This document shows positions 13,401 through 22,700 of a stretch of 64,000 nt of DNA, one piece after another. A program made the position numbers and the translations under genes. A model generated the notes under the pieces. The model was not told where the DNA came from and searched no databases. It saw only the letters and a list, made by a program, of their open reading frames with translations. Position 1 is the stretch's first letter. Each line of letters opens with the position of its first letter. The stretch comes from Aquila chrysaetos chrysaetos (Eukaryota; Chordata; Aves; Accipitriformes; Accipitridae): NCBI RefSeq assembly GCF_900496995.4, contig NC_044030.1, forward strand, positions 76,300,017 to 76,364,016, in the 5' to 3' direction.

Positions 13401-16400
13401 GAAGAAGAGAAATTAAAAATTGAAAGAAAGTGAGAGTGGAGAGAGAAGGAGAGAGAAATTGGGCTGTTAGCTGCAGCAATTACTCAGAATTTTAACCCGC
13501 AAGTGAGAGGTTGGAGATTTTCCTGGGGGAGATTTAGGGAAAGAGGGGCGCAAGGCAGAGCTCCCCCTGTTTCCCAATATGCTAACTCTTTAGAGTGTTT
13601 TTATTGTGGAAATTTAGGTTATATGCAAAGAGAGTGTCCACCGAGACCTGTTGCAGCCTAAGGAGAACTTCCACCTGCCCAACCCCCATGACCTCATTTG
13701 CAGTAAAGAACGGTACTCCTCTTCTCTGGAAACTAAGAAGAGCAATGGAACCTGTTGGAATCAACGTAGATGAGCACGGTCAGATTTCTGCAAAGGTAAA
13801 CGGTATTCCTGTTACTTTCCTAGTAGATACAGGAGTGACATTGTCTCTGTTAAATTTTGAAATCCCCTAGGTGTCAAATGAAGCTGTGATAATACGGGGA
13901 GTGGTGGGGGAAGAGATAAAATATTTGTCTACTCCTCTACCAGTAGTCTTGAATGGAAAATTAGTCCGGGAAAGATTTGTAATTTCTCCAGACTCTCCCA
14001 TTTCCTTTATGGGACGAGACCCCTTACAGGACTTTGGTACGTTTATCTCTCTGGTGCCTACGGGGATCCAATTAATTGTAATGGGTTCTGAAGTAATCCA
14101 ACTTAAAGAACAAAACCCTAGTGATTCAAAAATACCACTCGAATTAGCTGGAGTTCCCAGAGAACTTTGGAATACATCAGGAGATGAAGTAGGATTATTG
14201 AAATCTGCTGAACCAGTTGTGATAAAAACAAAAGGAGGGACTCCTCCTTCAATTCGGCAATATCCAATTATAAACAAAGCCATTCCTAGCATTGGAAAAC
14301 AAATTGTGCATTTCTTGGAAAAGGGAATTTTGAGAGAATGCTGTAGTCCCTATAACTTACTTGGACCAGGCTGCCACAAGGTTTTACCAGTTCACCAACG
14401 ATTTTTTCTCAGATTCCAAAGAATGATTTACAAGACCTAGTCTTTGCAAGCAAATCGGTTCTGGTGCAACATGTTGATGATTTGTTATTGGCAAATAAAA
14501 CTGAGAATGACTGTAGTCGAGATAATGAGTATCTGTGTATCCAACTTGTTAAAGAGGGACACCGTGCATCTCCATTTAAGTTGCAGTTTTGCAAACAGCA
14601 AGTAAAATATTTGGGATTTATATTAAAGCCCGGAAGACGAGAAAAAGGGGTTGCAAAGGGAATGTTAGTACAAACTTTAGGACCACACGAGAGGCCTGTT
14701 ACCTATTTTTCTTCTACATTGGACCCAGCGACTAAAGGAACTCCTTTTTCCATCAGAGCAATAGCAGCTGCAGCTGAAATGGTTGAGAAAACCAGAACAA
14801 TTGTTTTAGGTCATCCACTAACTGTTTGTGTACCCCATGAGGTAGAAATTTTGTTAAAGCAATATGCGGAGAAAGCTTTGTCTCCACAACAGGCACATAG
14901 ATATGACATAATTCTTTTATTGGCTGATAATTTGAAACTGGAAAGGTGCAATACTTTAAACCCTGCAACTTTAATGCCTTTACCCTCTGATGGAGAAAAA
15001 GATAACCACAATTGTGTTCAACTCCTACGTAAAACCAGCAAGCCGCGAGATGACCTGAGAAATCAACCTTTAGATAACCCTGATTTGAACCTCTTCACGG
15101 ATGGCTCATCCTATTATGAAGAAGGCCGAAGATGTACTGGTTTCGCAGTCACCACAGAAATACAGGTGCTGTTGGGTGGACCTTTGCCTGCACCTTTAGG
15201 TGCACAAGGAGCAGAAATAATTGCTCTCACTGAAGCTGCTAAATATGCAATTGGAGTAAGAGTTAACATTTATACAGACTCTAAATATGCCTTTGGTGTA
15301 TGTCATGCTACGGGGACTTTATGTAAGGAAAGGGGTTTTCTGACTTCGGTGAGAAAAACTGTTGCCCACAGACGACAGATCAAAGACCTCTTAGAAGCAA
15401 TCCAATTGCCCTCTGAAATTTCTGTGATAAATGACATTTGAGCTCCCAGACATGAATAACCTGTATGAAGACCTCCCTGAAGAAGAAAAACAACAATGGA
15501 CTCAGCTGGGAGCCCACCGGCAAGAAGGGCAGTGAATTCTGAATAACAAACCTCTCCTTCCAAAAAGGTATTTATTACCGATGATGTGGTGGCACCATGA
15601 GAGGACCCATGGAAGGCCAGACAGCCTAGTGCTCCGAATCCAGAGACTCTGGGCAGCCCTGGGAATTTACGCAGCAGCAAAAAGAATTTGTGAAGGATGT
15701 AAGCTTTGCAGACAATATGCTTCATTGCGAATTAAACCTCCCAGTGGGAAAAGACTTCCAGCCACCTTTCCTTTTCAAAAACTCCAAATTGATTACGCAG
15801 ATATACCAAAACCAATGGGGTACTCTTACATGTTAGTGATCGTTGATCAGCCATCAGGATGGGTGGAAGCTTTCCTGACCAGGAAAAATGATTTTAAGGC
15901 AGTAGTAAAAGCCTTATTGAAAGATATTATTCCAAGGTATGGGGTTCCTGAAGTAATTGACTCAGATCGAGGGAGCCATTCCACAGCTGCTATCCTGATT
16001 CAGATTTATAATTCTTTGGGGTTTCTCTGGCTGAGATCCTTTTGGGAGAATACTTGCTGTTCCAGGTATATATGTGCCAACAAAGACTAGCCTCTTGGAC
16101 AGAGATGAACAGGTAATGCAATACCTCTTGTATCTGCAAAAGTCCTTTTTCCAAATGTGACACATTCTCTTAGTTAACGTCTTGGTTTCCAAATTTGACT
16201 ACTTGGGTAAAAAATTAATTGTAATAGTCTTTGTTGTTATAATCACAGTAGTACGTGTGACTGTTTTGTTCAATGCCGTGTAAGTTGTAGCTCTATGATA
16301 GTACAGAAGATAGAAGAGGAAACGTGGAGTTATCAATAGGATCGCAGGAGTGCGATGGAAAACAAAAGGAGGGAATTGTAAAGGGAACTAGGCCTTAAGC

Positions 16401-19400
16401 CTCATTGTTTCTAAGACTATTCATATCAGACATATAACTAATGATTAGAGATTGTTTTAGATGTGATTAATAGAATGCAGGTGCTTATAAAACAATACGC
16501 GTAACCTGCTTATTTGCCCCTTCTATAGCCCTCACCATGGCTGGCTTACAACCCAGTCAAGCTCAATCAACACAAGAAGGACCATACATCTTAGATCTAA
16601 GACATAAGAATAGATAAGAGTGATTAACTTTAGAGTAAGATGAGTTAATAAAACAACCTGAGTGATTTTCAGAAATTCAAAGGTGATCTTTGATGTGTAA
16701 GAGGATAAGTCACTGGGGTGACTGGAGACCTTCTGCCTACGACCACTAACTTCAGAAGAATTGGGACACGAGAATTGAGATAAGATGATGATGAATGATA
16801 ACAACATGGGAACCGAGATCAACTGGAAAATTACAAAGACTTTGGACTGGGATAATAAGTGATAAAAGGTATATAAGACTGAGAAATTTTGGAAGGCTGC
16901 TATTCACTGTGGTGGTGGCCCAACTCCGAGTTGTTAATAAAGCAAACCTAGAGAAACCCACGTTTGAAAATTCTTTCACACCCCCCATGCAGCTGCAGGG
17001 GCCCCTCCACTGCCCACACCCCAGAAGCTCCTTGACCCGCTCCACACCTCCAGCACCTTGACAGCCCCATGAGAATCCCTTGCCCACTCAGCACATTGGT
17101 CATTGCACCACCCCACTGCCCAAATTGCAGGCTGACCGTAGATCTGCTGCAGAGGAACAGCACACAAGAGGTCAATGAAGGCAGATTTCTTCTCTATGCG
17201 GGTCTTCTTGTACCACCACCTGAAGTATCTGCAAGGGAAAGAGAAGCATGAAAGAAGACGGGAGCAGGCGTCACTGTCCCTTCAGTGTCACTGGGCAGGA
17301 CGTGACCAGCGCACATCGCAGCTGCCCCTCTTCTACAGTTGTACAACGGGAACCTGTGTCCCAGGGCACATGGGGCGGCAGCCCACGCCATCCATATGCA
17401 GTACCTATCGGTCAGCAGACACGAGCAGGCAGAGCTCAGGCAGCTCAGGGCTGCCTGCAAGGGCACAGTGTGAAAACAGAGCACTCCAATACCCAAAAGC
17501 AGGGCTCCCAGCTCACGCAGGGGCATCCAGATGCCTATAGAGAAGCGGGAATGCACACAAGGACCACCGCTACCTCCATAACAGGGCACGTCCTGTTAAG
17601 GAAGGCCAGGGAGCAGAGGCACAAGCCCAGAGAAGCAATACGCTCCTCCAGGGACATGAGCTTTGCTCGTCCACCTCCACGTCCCCACTGTCACACACAG
17701 CCCTGCCACGTGCCCGGGGCCAGATGGCACGGGGCAGCCTTGCCCTGGACGAGGCAAAGCTTGCCGTCTGCAGCTGGATCCTGGGGACTCACCTCTGCTC
17801 GCACGCCAGCAGCACAGCCAGGCACTGCCCGTCAGGTAATTTCTCACCCAAAGGCCTGGGAATCGAGAGACACCCAAACGGGCACACCTGCGCCTGGGTG
17901 TGCCGGCATCACTCCGGGCAAGAGGAGCAGGGCTGGGCTCCACACTGGTGCTCGTAAAGGACTGGCTTTTGCTAATGAACCGCCCCAAGTTAAATCTTCC
18001 ATACAGAGACGATTAGCATACGGAAACCAGCTGCCAGACCAGAATAAGCTGCTGAACTTACCCCAGCAAACAGACAGGCAGGACCCAACCAGTGCCTCCA
18101 CAGCCCTGGGTGCCAGGCGGGCGGTGGGGGCACAGGAGCCCCCGCAGTGGGCAACATCCCCGAGCTACCAGCAGGCACTGATGCCGTACTGCCGAGAGGA
18201 GAAAGCCATCCTAGCCGGGAGCACACAGCCTGTCCCGCTCCAACGGCTCACAGGGTGCAGAGCCCAGGCGATGGGCAACGGGTGAGCACTAATCCCCTGG
18301 GATATGTACCCCCAGAATCAAGGGGGAGGGGCTCTTCCATGACATGCCCTGCTCCTACACATTCCTCCCCAGAAAAAACAACCCACACTTGCCTTTTTGG
18401 CTGCATGGTCGCTGGAAGTTCACCTTCATTCACCAACATCTAAGGTCCCCAAATCCCTCTCAGGGTGAGATTTTCCAGGTTGCAGTCTCACAGGACCTGT
18501 TTGCAGCTCACTCTCCATTCCTACATACCTTCACATTAGACTGTTTAAGGACATTTTGCCTGCAGAGGTCCAGGGCACCACGAGAACCAGCCTGTCCTGC
18601 ATGACCGCCCTGAATAAGGGCCTGCTGCTATCTTTGAGCTACATCTGCTGCAACTGCTCTTCTCCCAGCTGAGACAGCCCTGGCTTTACACTGCTGAGGC
18701 AAGGTTTTGGCAGCATGCTCTCACTCTCAAGGAAATTTTTTTTTTTTTTTTTTTTTTTTAAAACCCAGCATCAGGGAACTGACCCAGCTGCTTCCCCAGC
18801 AGGTTTCTGGTGACGGGAAATAAGGTGCCCAGTCAGAGCAGCTGCGGCCTGGCCTGGCGGGGCATCCCAGCTCCTTGGAAAGGAGGTGACAGAGGGATTT
18901 AAAAAAGCAGTTTTTCCAGGAGCACGCAGCAGGAGAGGTTTGGGAGCCAGCCATGGCCCAAACTGTTTTGCCATCTCAATAGCAAATTCTTCCTCTGCCA
19001 GCTTCTCCCAAAATCGCACAAGCCAAGAGAAGGTGGTTGATGCCCAATTGCTGGCTATTAGCCAGACCTGCAGAATAACCAGGAGAAAGTCTTCGTGTTC
19101 TGCAGCACCAAAAGCCCTGCCAGGGCCAGAGGGCATTTCTTTCCCTTCAAATTGGCAGCAGAATTAAAACCTGTCCAGACATCACCCGGCTGTTCTGGAT
19201 CTGTGCCATGACCCCCTCCCAGGGCACACCAGCCACCTCTGCAGAAACCTGCCTGCACCTCTCCTCCTGCTCCGCCAGCCCCAGCACCTGCCACAGCCCA
19301 AACGTTCACACGACCTTTCCTTTCCAGATTTGCATCTGTGGGTGTCCCCACAAAGGATTTACCCCAATGAGCCCCAATTAACAAAAATCCCACTCCAGGG

Positions 19401-21475
19401 CTGTCAATACCACCGGACTGTCAACACCCCCGGCCATGCCACCTGCAGCAGGGGCTGGGGCTGCAGGAGAGGACACCCATCAGCCAGAGGTTTAATTCAA
19501 CATGACATCATGTCAACCCAGGATGTGGTGGCTCCTCTGATGGTCCTAGACTTCCTCAGCCAAAGACATGCAGCAACCCTAAGGCACTCCCAGCCACCTT
19601 GGGAGGTATAAGCACCTGCATCAGGTGACTTTGCACTTGATGCACCAAGCCATGCCAGATTTTGAGAGCACTCCTGGCACGGGTGCCCCCAAGAGGGTCA
19701 TTTGGGAGAGGGAATGCCAACCTGCAGGGCTCCAGAGGTTCAGAGCCACGCATCATGCTGCAGGACTGAGCTCCAGGCTCCTCTTGCATCACCAGCTCCC
19801 AGATTTCCATCAGCTGGCTGCCTCTACCAGGCAGACACATGGGTGCCCACCAACACCAGGAGCACACAGCCTCGTACATATCCCATGCCTCCTTGCATTA
19901 GCTGCCCTTCATCAGCCAACACCGCTGTCCTTAGGTTTTAATTCAAACCCACGCAGGTATTTCTTACCACCCTGGCCCTTCCTCTCCTCTGCTCTCCAGC
20001 CTGGAGTCTCCTTGCAAGGAAGCTTTGCCCTGTACAAGTATTTTGACATGACAACCAAATTACCTCCTAAATTTGTACAGGAGAAGAGGCAGTAGTCTGA
20101 CTTTTAGCTTCTTGCTTTTGAACCTTAAAACCTTTTTCTAGGACTGATACAAGGCACTTCCACTCCGAGACCCCAATGAGAACAGGCCAGGAGCAGAACA
20201 AGCCAGGAGCGGCCTCCCCAAGCTGGCACAGAGGCGATCACCTCTCCTCCCCGCTCACCCCACCAGAACTTCACGTTTTCCCACATGCTCAGCTCATCCC
20301 CAACCTGCCACGGCGGCTTTTCCAGCCACCTTCATCTCCTGTGCGTGACCCACGCTCTTCCTTCCCTGATGCCCAGGCTTACGCCGGGATGTCTCAGGTC
20401 AGACCGGCACGCCGTGCACCCCGAAGCTGTCCGCTATCTGCCTCTTCATCAGGCTTTGCAGGAACCAGCTTTGCAAGCAGCAATCTCCAAGGACATCAAG
20501 CAGGAAAAAAGCTCAGAAAATGGAGGCAGGAGATATAAAGCAAGCACAAGGAAATAAATCACACTGTCATCGGTTCCAACGTTTAGCCTGATGGGTACAC
20601 AAACACCGCCAACACCCGGGCAGCAGTTCTAAAGGTTAAAATAACACTGTTGTTTCCCACACAGCTCACCCTAACGCAAAGTCGGGAGAAGTCCTCATTC
20701 CCAAACCTGTTAAAGCATACAGCATTTCAAAAATCCTCCCAATTAACTTCAAGTTTAATCTCCATCTGCCAAAAGGTGTCTCATGCTGAGCACCTGACGC
20801 TGGCCAGGGAAACGGGGTGGTGATGGGCACCAGCAGCAAGCCTCGGGGGTGGGAGATGGGGGGTGTCCTCTCCCGCCGCCCCCCCCCCTCCCCCAGAAGT
20901 GACACCCCAAGCCCCCCCAGCTCCTGCTCAGTTTTGGGAAGCCTGAGAGTCGGGTGCTGCCCCCAATCCAGCTTTGGCCAGTCTGCACCAGTGCTCCCAG
21001 TGCTGGCACCAGGCAGGAGGCTGGGCGCCGGCAGCTCGGGGTGGGAGGACAGCGGACGCCTCCAGCCCGGGGCCTTCCGTGATCCGCCGTACTCTGCCCT
21101 CCGTGCACCGGGGCATCGCCGGTGCCTCCCCGGGCCGAGCCGCCCACAGCACCGAGGGGCTCGACTGCGACGCCGTGCTCCCACGCCCTACCCCCGGGAC
21201 ACCCACCCCCTGTCCCCGTCGTCGTCCTCCCCCGCCCCGGGGTGTCCCCGGTCTCCCCCCCACCCCCCCGCCCCGTACCGCAGGGCAAGGCCGATGTGCC
21301 GCAGGACGTCGTGGAACGGGACGTCGCCGGCGCCGTAGGGCTGCCGCGGCTCCTCGAAGCGGTGCGCCAGGCAGACGCGCCAGCCGGCCGCCGCCACGCC
21401 GCGGCCCCGCGCCGCCCCCTCGTACCGCCGCACCAGCGGACCCGCCGCCGCCTCCGCCGCCGCCGCCGCCGCCAT
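1423..21475 (-). CDS. GBA2: GBA2, non-lysosomal glucosylceramidase (5' 15 coding exons)
   Basis: Membrane-associated GH116 beta-glucosidase that cleaves glucosylceramide and bile-acid glucosides outside lysosomes. Coding exons read on the minus strand: 21475-21279, 17228-17137, 11440-11325, 11210-10992, 7002-6763, 6397-6295, 4961-4808, 4521-4396, 4291-4107, 3759-3655, 3015-2908, 2548-2397, 2250-2144, 1989-1847, 1538-1423. All have GT/AG borders and the frame stays open for 2163 nt (721 codons). Family landmarks include [82 protein letters not shown] and SDQCAGQWF. The start codon gives an alanine-rich N-terminus shorter than in mammals. The protein stops at an exon end; about 165 C-terminal residues expected from mammalian GBA2 are not in the window, so the gene continues past the left edge. 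I did not assign catalytic residues by number. Confidence 0.97.
7190..7435 (+). mobile_element. CR1 LINE 3'-end fragment
   Basis: About 245 bp of a CR1 3' end lies in a GBA2 intron. It shows the typical tail: a segment resembling the end of CR1 ORF2 and its 3'UTR (gtggatgtcccctccctgg, ggttggaactagatgatctt, ccttccaacccaaaccattc), ending in two copies of an ATTCTATGAT-like octamer repeat. It is 5'-truncated, as most CR1 copies are, and antisense to GBA2. Confidence 0.85.
8280..9718 (+). mobile_element. CR1 LINE, 5'-truncated, with long reverse transcriptase ORF
   Basis: A non-LTR retrotransposon in the GBA2 intron between exons 4 and 5, antisense to the gene. An open frame to 9400 encodes most of the CR1 ORF2 reverse transcriptase: [20 protein letters not shown], the [13 protein letters not shown] block, [40 protein letters not shown], the catalytic FTDDTKL (the family usually has FADD) and the C-terminal [18 protein letters not shown] stop at 9398-9400 separates this from the last part (9428-9643, [20 protein letters not shown]), which continues in another frame. 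The 3' tail has ggttggactcaatgatcttg and ends in gattctaagattctatgg. The 5' half, with ORF1 and the endonuclease, is absent. Confidence 0.96.
9731..10869 (+). mobile_element. Solo LTR of an avian ERV family
   Basis: A 1139-bp block starts TGTATTGGGTTTGCGTGG and ends in CAACCCACCACA, giving TG...CA retroviral ends, with no retroviral coding sequence beside it. The flanks are CCTTC (9726-9730) and CCCTC (10870-10874), a 4/5 match to a target-site duplication. It contains a polyadenylation signal (AATAAA near 10683) and a central array of imperfect motifs of the form CACGCTGGAGCAG. I recognise the sequence as a repeat that is abundant in birds, but cannot name the Repbase family. It sits directly behind the CR1 tail, antisense to GBA2. 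Confidence 0.82.
10100..10475 (+). repeat. Degenerate ~50-bp tandem array inside the solo LTR
   Basis: Motifs like CCCACGCTGGAG and CCACACTGGAGCAG recur near 10155, 10208, 10308, 10359, 10402 and 10448 with roughly 50-bp spacing. Each is followed by a stretch reading like GGAACTGCAxxCCxTGG. They are diverged copies, apparently an old tandem expansion within the LTR. Confidence 0.65.
11508..12113 (+). repeat. ERV 5' LTR
   Basis: 606 bp, starting TGTAAAGGGAACTAGG and ending TTCTTTAACA. A TATA-like GTATATAAG lies near 12003-12011. Compared with the 3' LTR I count about 15 substitutions and one or two small indels (about 2.5%). At the position of the 3' LTR polyadenylation signal this copy reads ACTAAA. 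Confidence 0.93.
12118..12135 (+). other. ERV primer-binding site, tRNA-Arg(CCG) type
   Basis: TGGCGACCCAGATGGGAC, four bases after the 5' LTR. It is the exact complement of the 3' 18 nt (CCA included) of vertebrate tRNA-Arg(CCG) as I recall that tRNA. Confidence 0.8.
12315..13660 (+). pseudogene. gag: ERV gag relic
   Basis: The frame begins [13 protein letters not shown], with a glycine-2 myristoylation-type start like gamma-retroviral matrix. It then runs through a capsid-like region ([15 protein letters not shown], the NPWPEQDPE segment, [10 protein letters not shown], a charged KKHIPGWQ region) to a single zinc-knuckle-like [14 protein letters not shown] near 13597-13640. In that motif the expected histidine is tyrosine. 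In-frame stops occur near 12570, 12864 and 13431, so no full-length Gag is possible. Family assignment rests on gene order and motifs and is an inference. Confidence 0.85.
13690..16090 (+). pseudogene. pol: ERV pol relic (protease, RT, RNase H, integrase)
   Basis: The protease has LVDTGV near 13829 and a downstream flap-like region. RT begins around 14110; after ECCSPYNL (near 14355) the frame jumps and a block of the fingers/palm is missing. It resumes with a catalytic motif reading HVDD (near 14470) instead of the usual YVDD. RNase H follows with LFTDGSS (near 15093) and IYTDSKYA. Integrase is represented by [20 protein letters not shown] and [10 protein letters not shown] (15660-15980). 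It is cut off before its C-terminal domain. Several frameshifts and stops separate these blocks. Confidence 0.9.
16000..16283 (+). pseudogene. env: ERV env 3' remnant
   Basis: After the integrase relic the sequence passes, apparently across a large deletion, to a short stretch resembling the end of a retroviral transmembrane subunit: a SWFPNL-type segment followed by a hydrophobic membrane span ([13 protein letters not shown], about 16216-16255) and a stop near 16281. The surface subunit and fusion region are absent. Confidence 0.6.
16359..16376 (+). other. ERV polypurine tract
   Basis: A purine-rich run AAAACAAAAGGAGGGAA lies immediately before the 3' LTR, in the position expected of a plus-strand primer. 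Confidence 0.8.
16377..16980 (+). repeat. ERV 3' LTR
   Basis: 604 bp, near-identical to the 5' LTR. It ends TTCTTTCACA against a C-run. TATATAAG lies near 16870 and AATAAA at 16936-16941. Confidence 0.93.
17229..21278. other. GBA2 intron 1, no gene recognised
   Basis: 4.05 kb between the first and second coding exons of GBA2. It contains a 24-base poly-T run at about 18736-18759 and otherwise unique sequence. No coding homology, RNA gene or recognised repeat was seen on either strand. Confidence 0.7.
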
Positions 21476-21479
21476 CGCC

Positions 21480-21560
21480 GCCCCCCGCCCCGCGCGCGCC
21501 CTCTTCACCGCGCGCGCCGCCCCGCCCCGCCCCGCCCCGCCCCGCCCGCGCCCCCGGGGC
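21480..21560. promoter_or_regulatory. GBA2 promoter GC boxes
   Basis: Immediately upstream of the GBA2 start codon a run of five or six CCGCC/CCCGCC units (about 21518-21548) gives repeated Sp1-type GC boxes inside a CpG island. The island runs from about 21.0 to 22.1 kb and is shared with RGP1. Promoter function is inferred. Confidence 0.6.
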
Positions 21561-21647
21561 ACGGCGCTCCGCGCACCGCCGAGCGCGTCCGGAAACCCGG
21601 ACCCGCCCCGCCGCCGGCACGACCTGCGATCCCGGGGGGTGCCCGGC

Positions 21648-21884
21648 CGAGCGCTGCCGAGCGGGGCCCGAGAGTTGCCGAGCGGGGCCCGAGCGCTGCC
21701 GAGCGGGGCCCGAGCGTTGCCGAGCGGGGCCCGAGCGCTGCCGAACGGGGCCCGAGCGTTGCCGAGCGCTGCCCGAGCGTTGCCGAGCGCTGCCGAGCGG
21801 GGCCCGAGCGCTGCCGAGCGGGGCCCGAGCGTTGCCGAGCGGAGCCCGAGCGCTGCCCGAGCGTTGCCGAGCGGGCCCCGAGCC
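21648..21884. repeat. 21-bp GC-rich tandem array between GBA2 and RGP1
   Basis: About eleven imperfect copies of a 21-bp unit of the form CCGAGCGCTGCCGAGCGGGGC. Copies with GCGCTG and GCGTTG tend to alternate. The array lies in the divergent promoter interval and stays open in several frames on both strands, which explains the long but meaningless ORFs here. Confidence 0.9.
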
Positions 21885-21959
21885 CCGCCGAAGCAGGTCG
21901 GGAGAGCCACTGAACGGCGGAGGGGAAGCCGGGCCCGGAGTGGTGCGGGACGGCGAGCG

Positions 21960-22700
21960 GGGCCTGTATCTCTGTGAGTGGGGCCGGGGCGGCCTGGGGC
22001 GGGGGCTGCGCGGTTCTGTGTCCCTGGCCCCTCTGGTGGGCGTTTACGTTTGTGTGTTTGCGGTCGGGGCCTCCCCTGAGGACCCCGGGATTGGGGTGTC
22101 AGGGCTGTCCCTCGCCCCCCGCAGTATGTCTTGGCCCCCCCTGCGTCCGTGTGGTGCTGAGGGAGGTGTGGGGGGGGTGGGTATGTATGTGTATGGCCAG
22201 GGCTGCGCATGCGCGTGTGTGTGTCTCGGCGTGTGTGTGTCTCGGCGTGTGTGTGTCTCGGCGTGTGTGTGTCTCGGGGTGTGTGTGTCTCGGGGTGTGT
22301 GTGTCTGTGTCTGTCTGTCTGTCTGTGTACACAGACACAGGGTACACAGGGCTGTCTCTGCCCCCCCCCCGGTGCGTGTGTGTGCAAGGCCCCGGCTGTC
22401 CCTGACCCCCGTACAAGCCTGTGTGCTCTGTCTAGAGCTGGGGCTCTCCCTGACCTCCCCATGCGCGTATGCCTGGCCTGGCTGTTGCCATTCCCCCTCT
22501 GTTACAGCACCCAGCCCTCTCTCCATGCCCACTGTTGGCTTTTTTTTTTTTTCCTGGCAGGTGTGCAGTAGGGCTGTCCAAGCCATGATCGAGGTGTTGG
22601 CCAAGCTGGGCCGTGGGCCCGTCTTCCTGGCAGGAGAGGTGCTGGAGTGCGTGATCACGTTCACCAACCCATTATCGGCCTCGTCTACCTCTGCCAGCAG
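21960..22700 (+). CDS. RGP1: RGP1, first coding exon only; rest lost at assembly gap
   Basis: RGP1 pairs with RIC1 to form the guanine-nucleotide exchange factor for RAB6A at the Golgi. Coding starts at 22585 with [20 protein letters not shown] and runs [18 protein letters not shown] to a donor after 22700, closely matching the RGP1 N-terminus. This exon begins at 22561 after a pyrimidine tract and CAG. A likely non-coding first exon ends at 21973 (TCT|GTGAGT), so the ATG follows a 5'UTR intron of about 590 bp. No later exon is found between 22701 and the N gap at 24361, nor after it. The start of the feature marks the approximate untranslated exon; the coding part is 22585-22700. Confidence 0.9.
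22213..22328. repeat. 16-bp GT-rich minisatellite and (TCTG)n
   Basis: About six copies of GTGTGTGTGTCTCGGC followed by TCTG repeats, within the RGP1 5'UTR intron. Confidence 0.9.

Larger units (their letters stand above)
11508..16980 (+). mobile_element. Class I-like endogenous retrovirus, two LTRs, defective
   Basis: A 5473-bp provirus lies in the GBA2 intron between exons 2 and 3, antisense to the gene. It is bounded by near-identical LTRs (11508-12113 and 16377-16980) and by C-runs consistent with a 5-bp CCCCC target duplication. A primer-binding site and polypurine tract are present. The interior holds gag, protease, RT, RNase H and integrase relics in the order of gamma-type retroviruses. 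All reading frames are broken, RT carries an internal deletion, and nearly all of env is missing. It is therefore a relic that could not replicate by itself. Confidence 0.96.
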
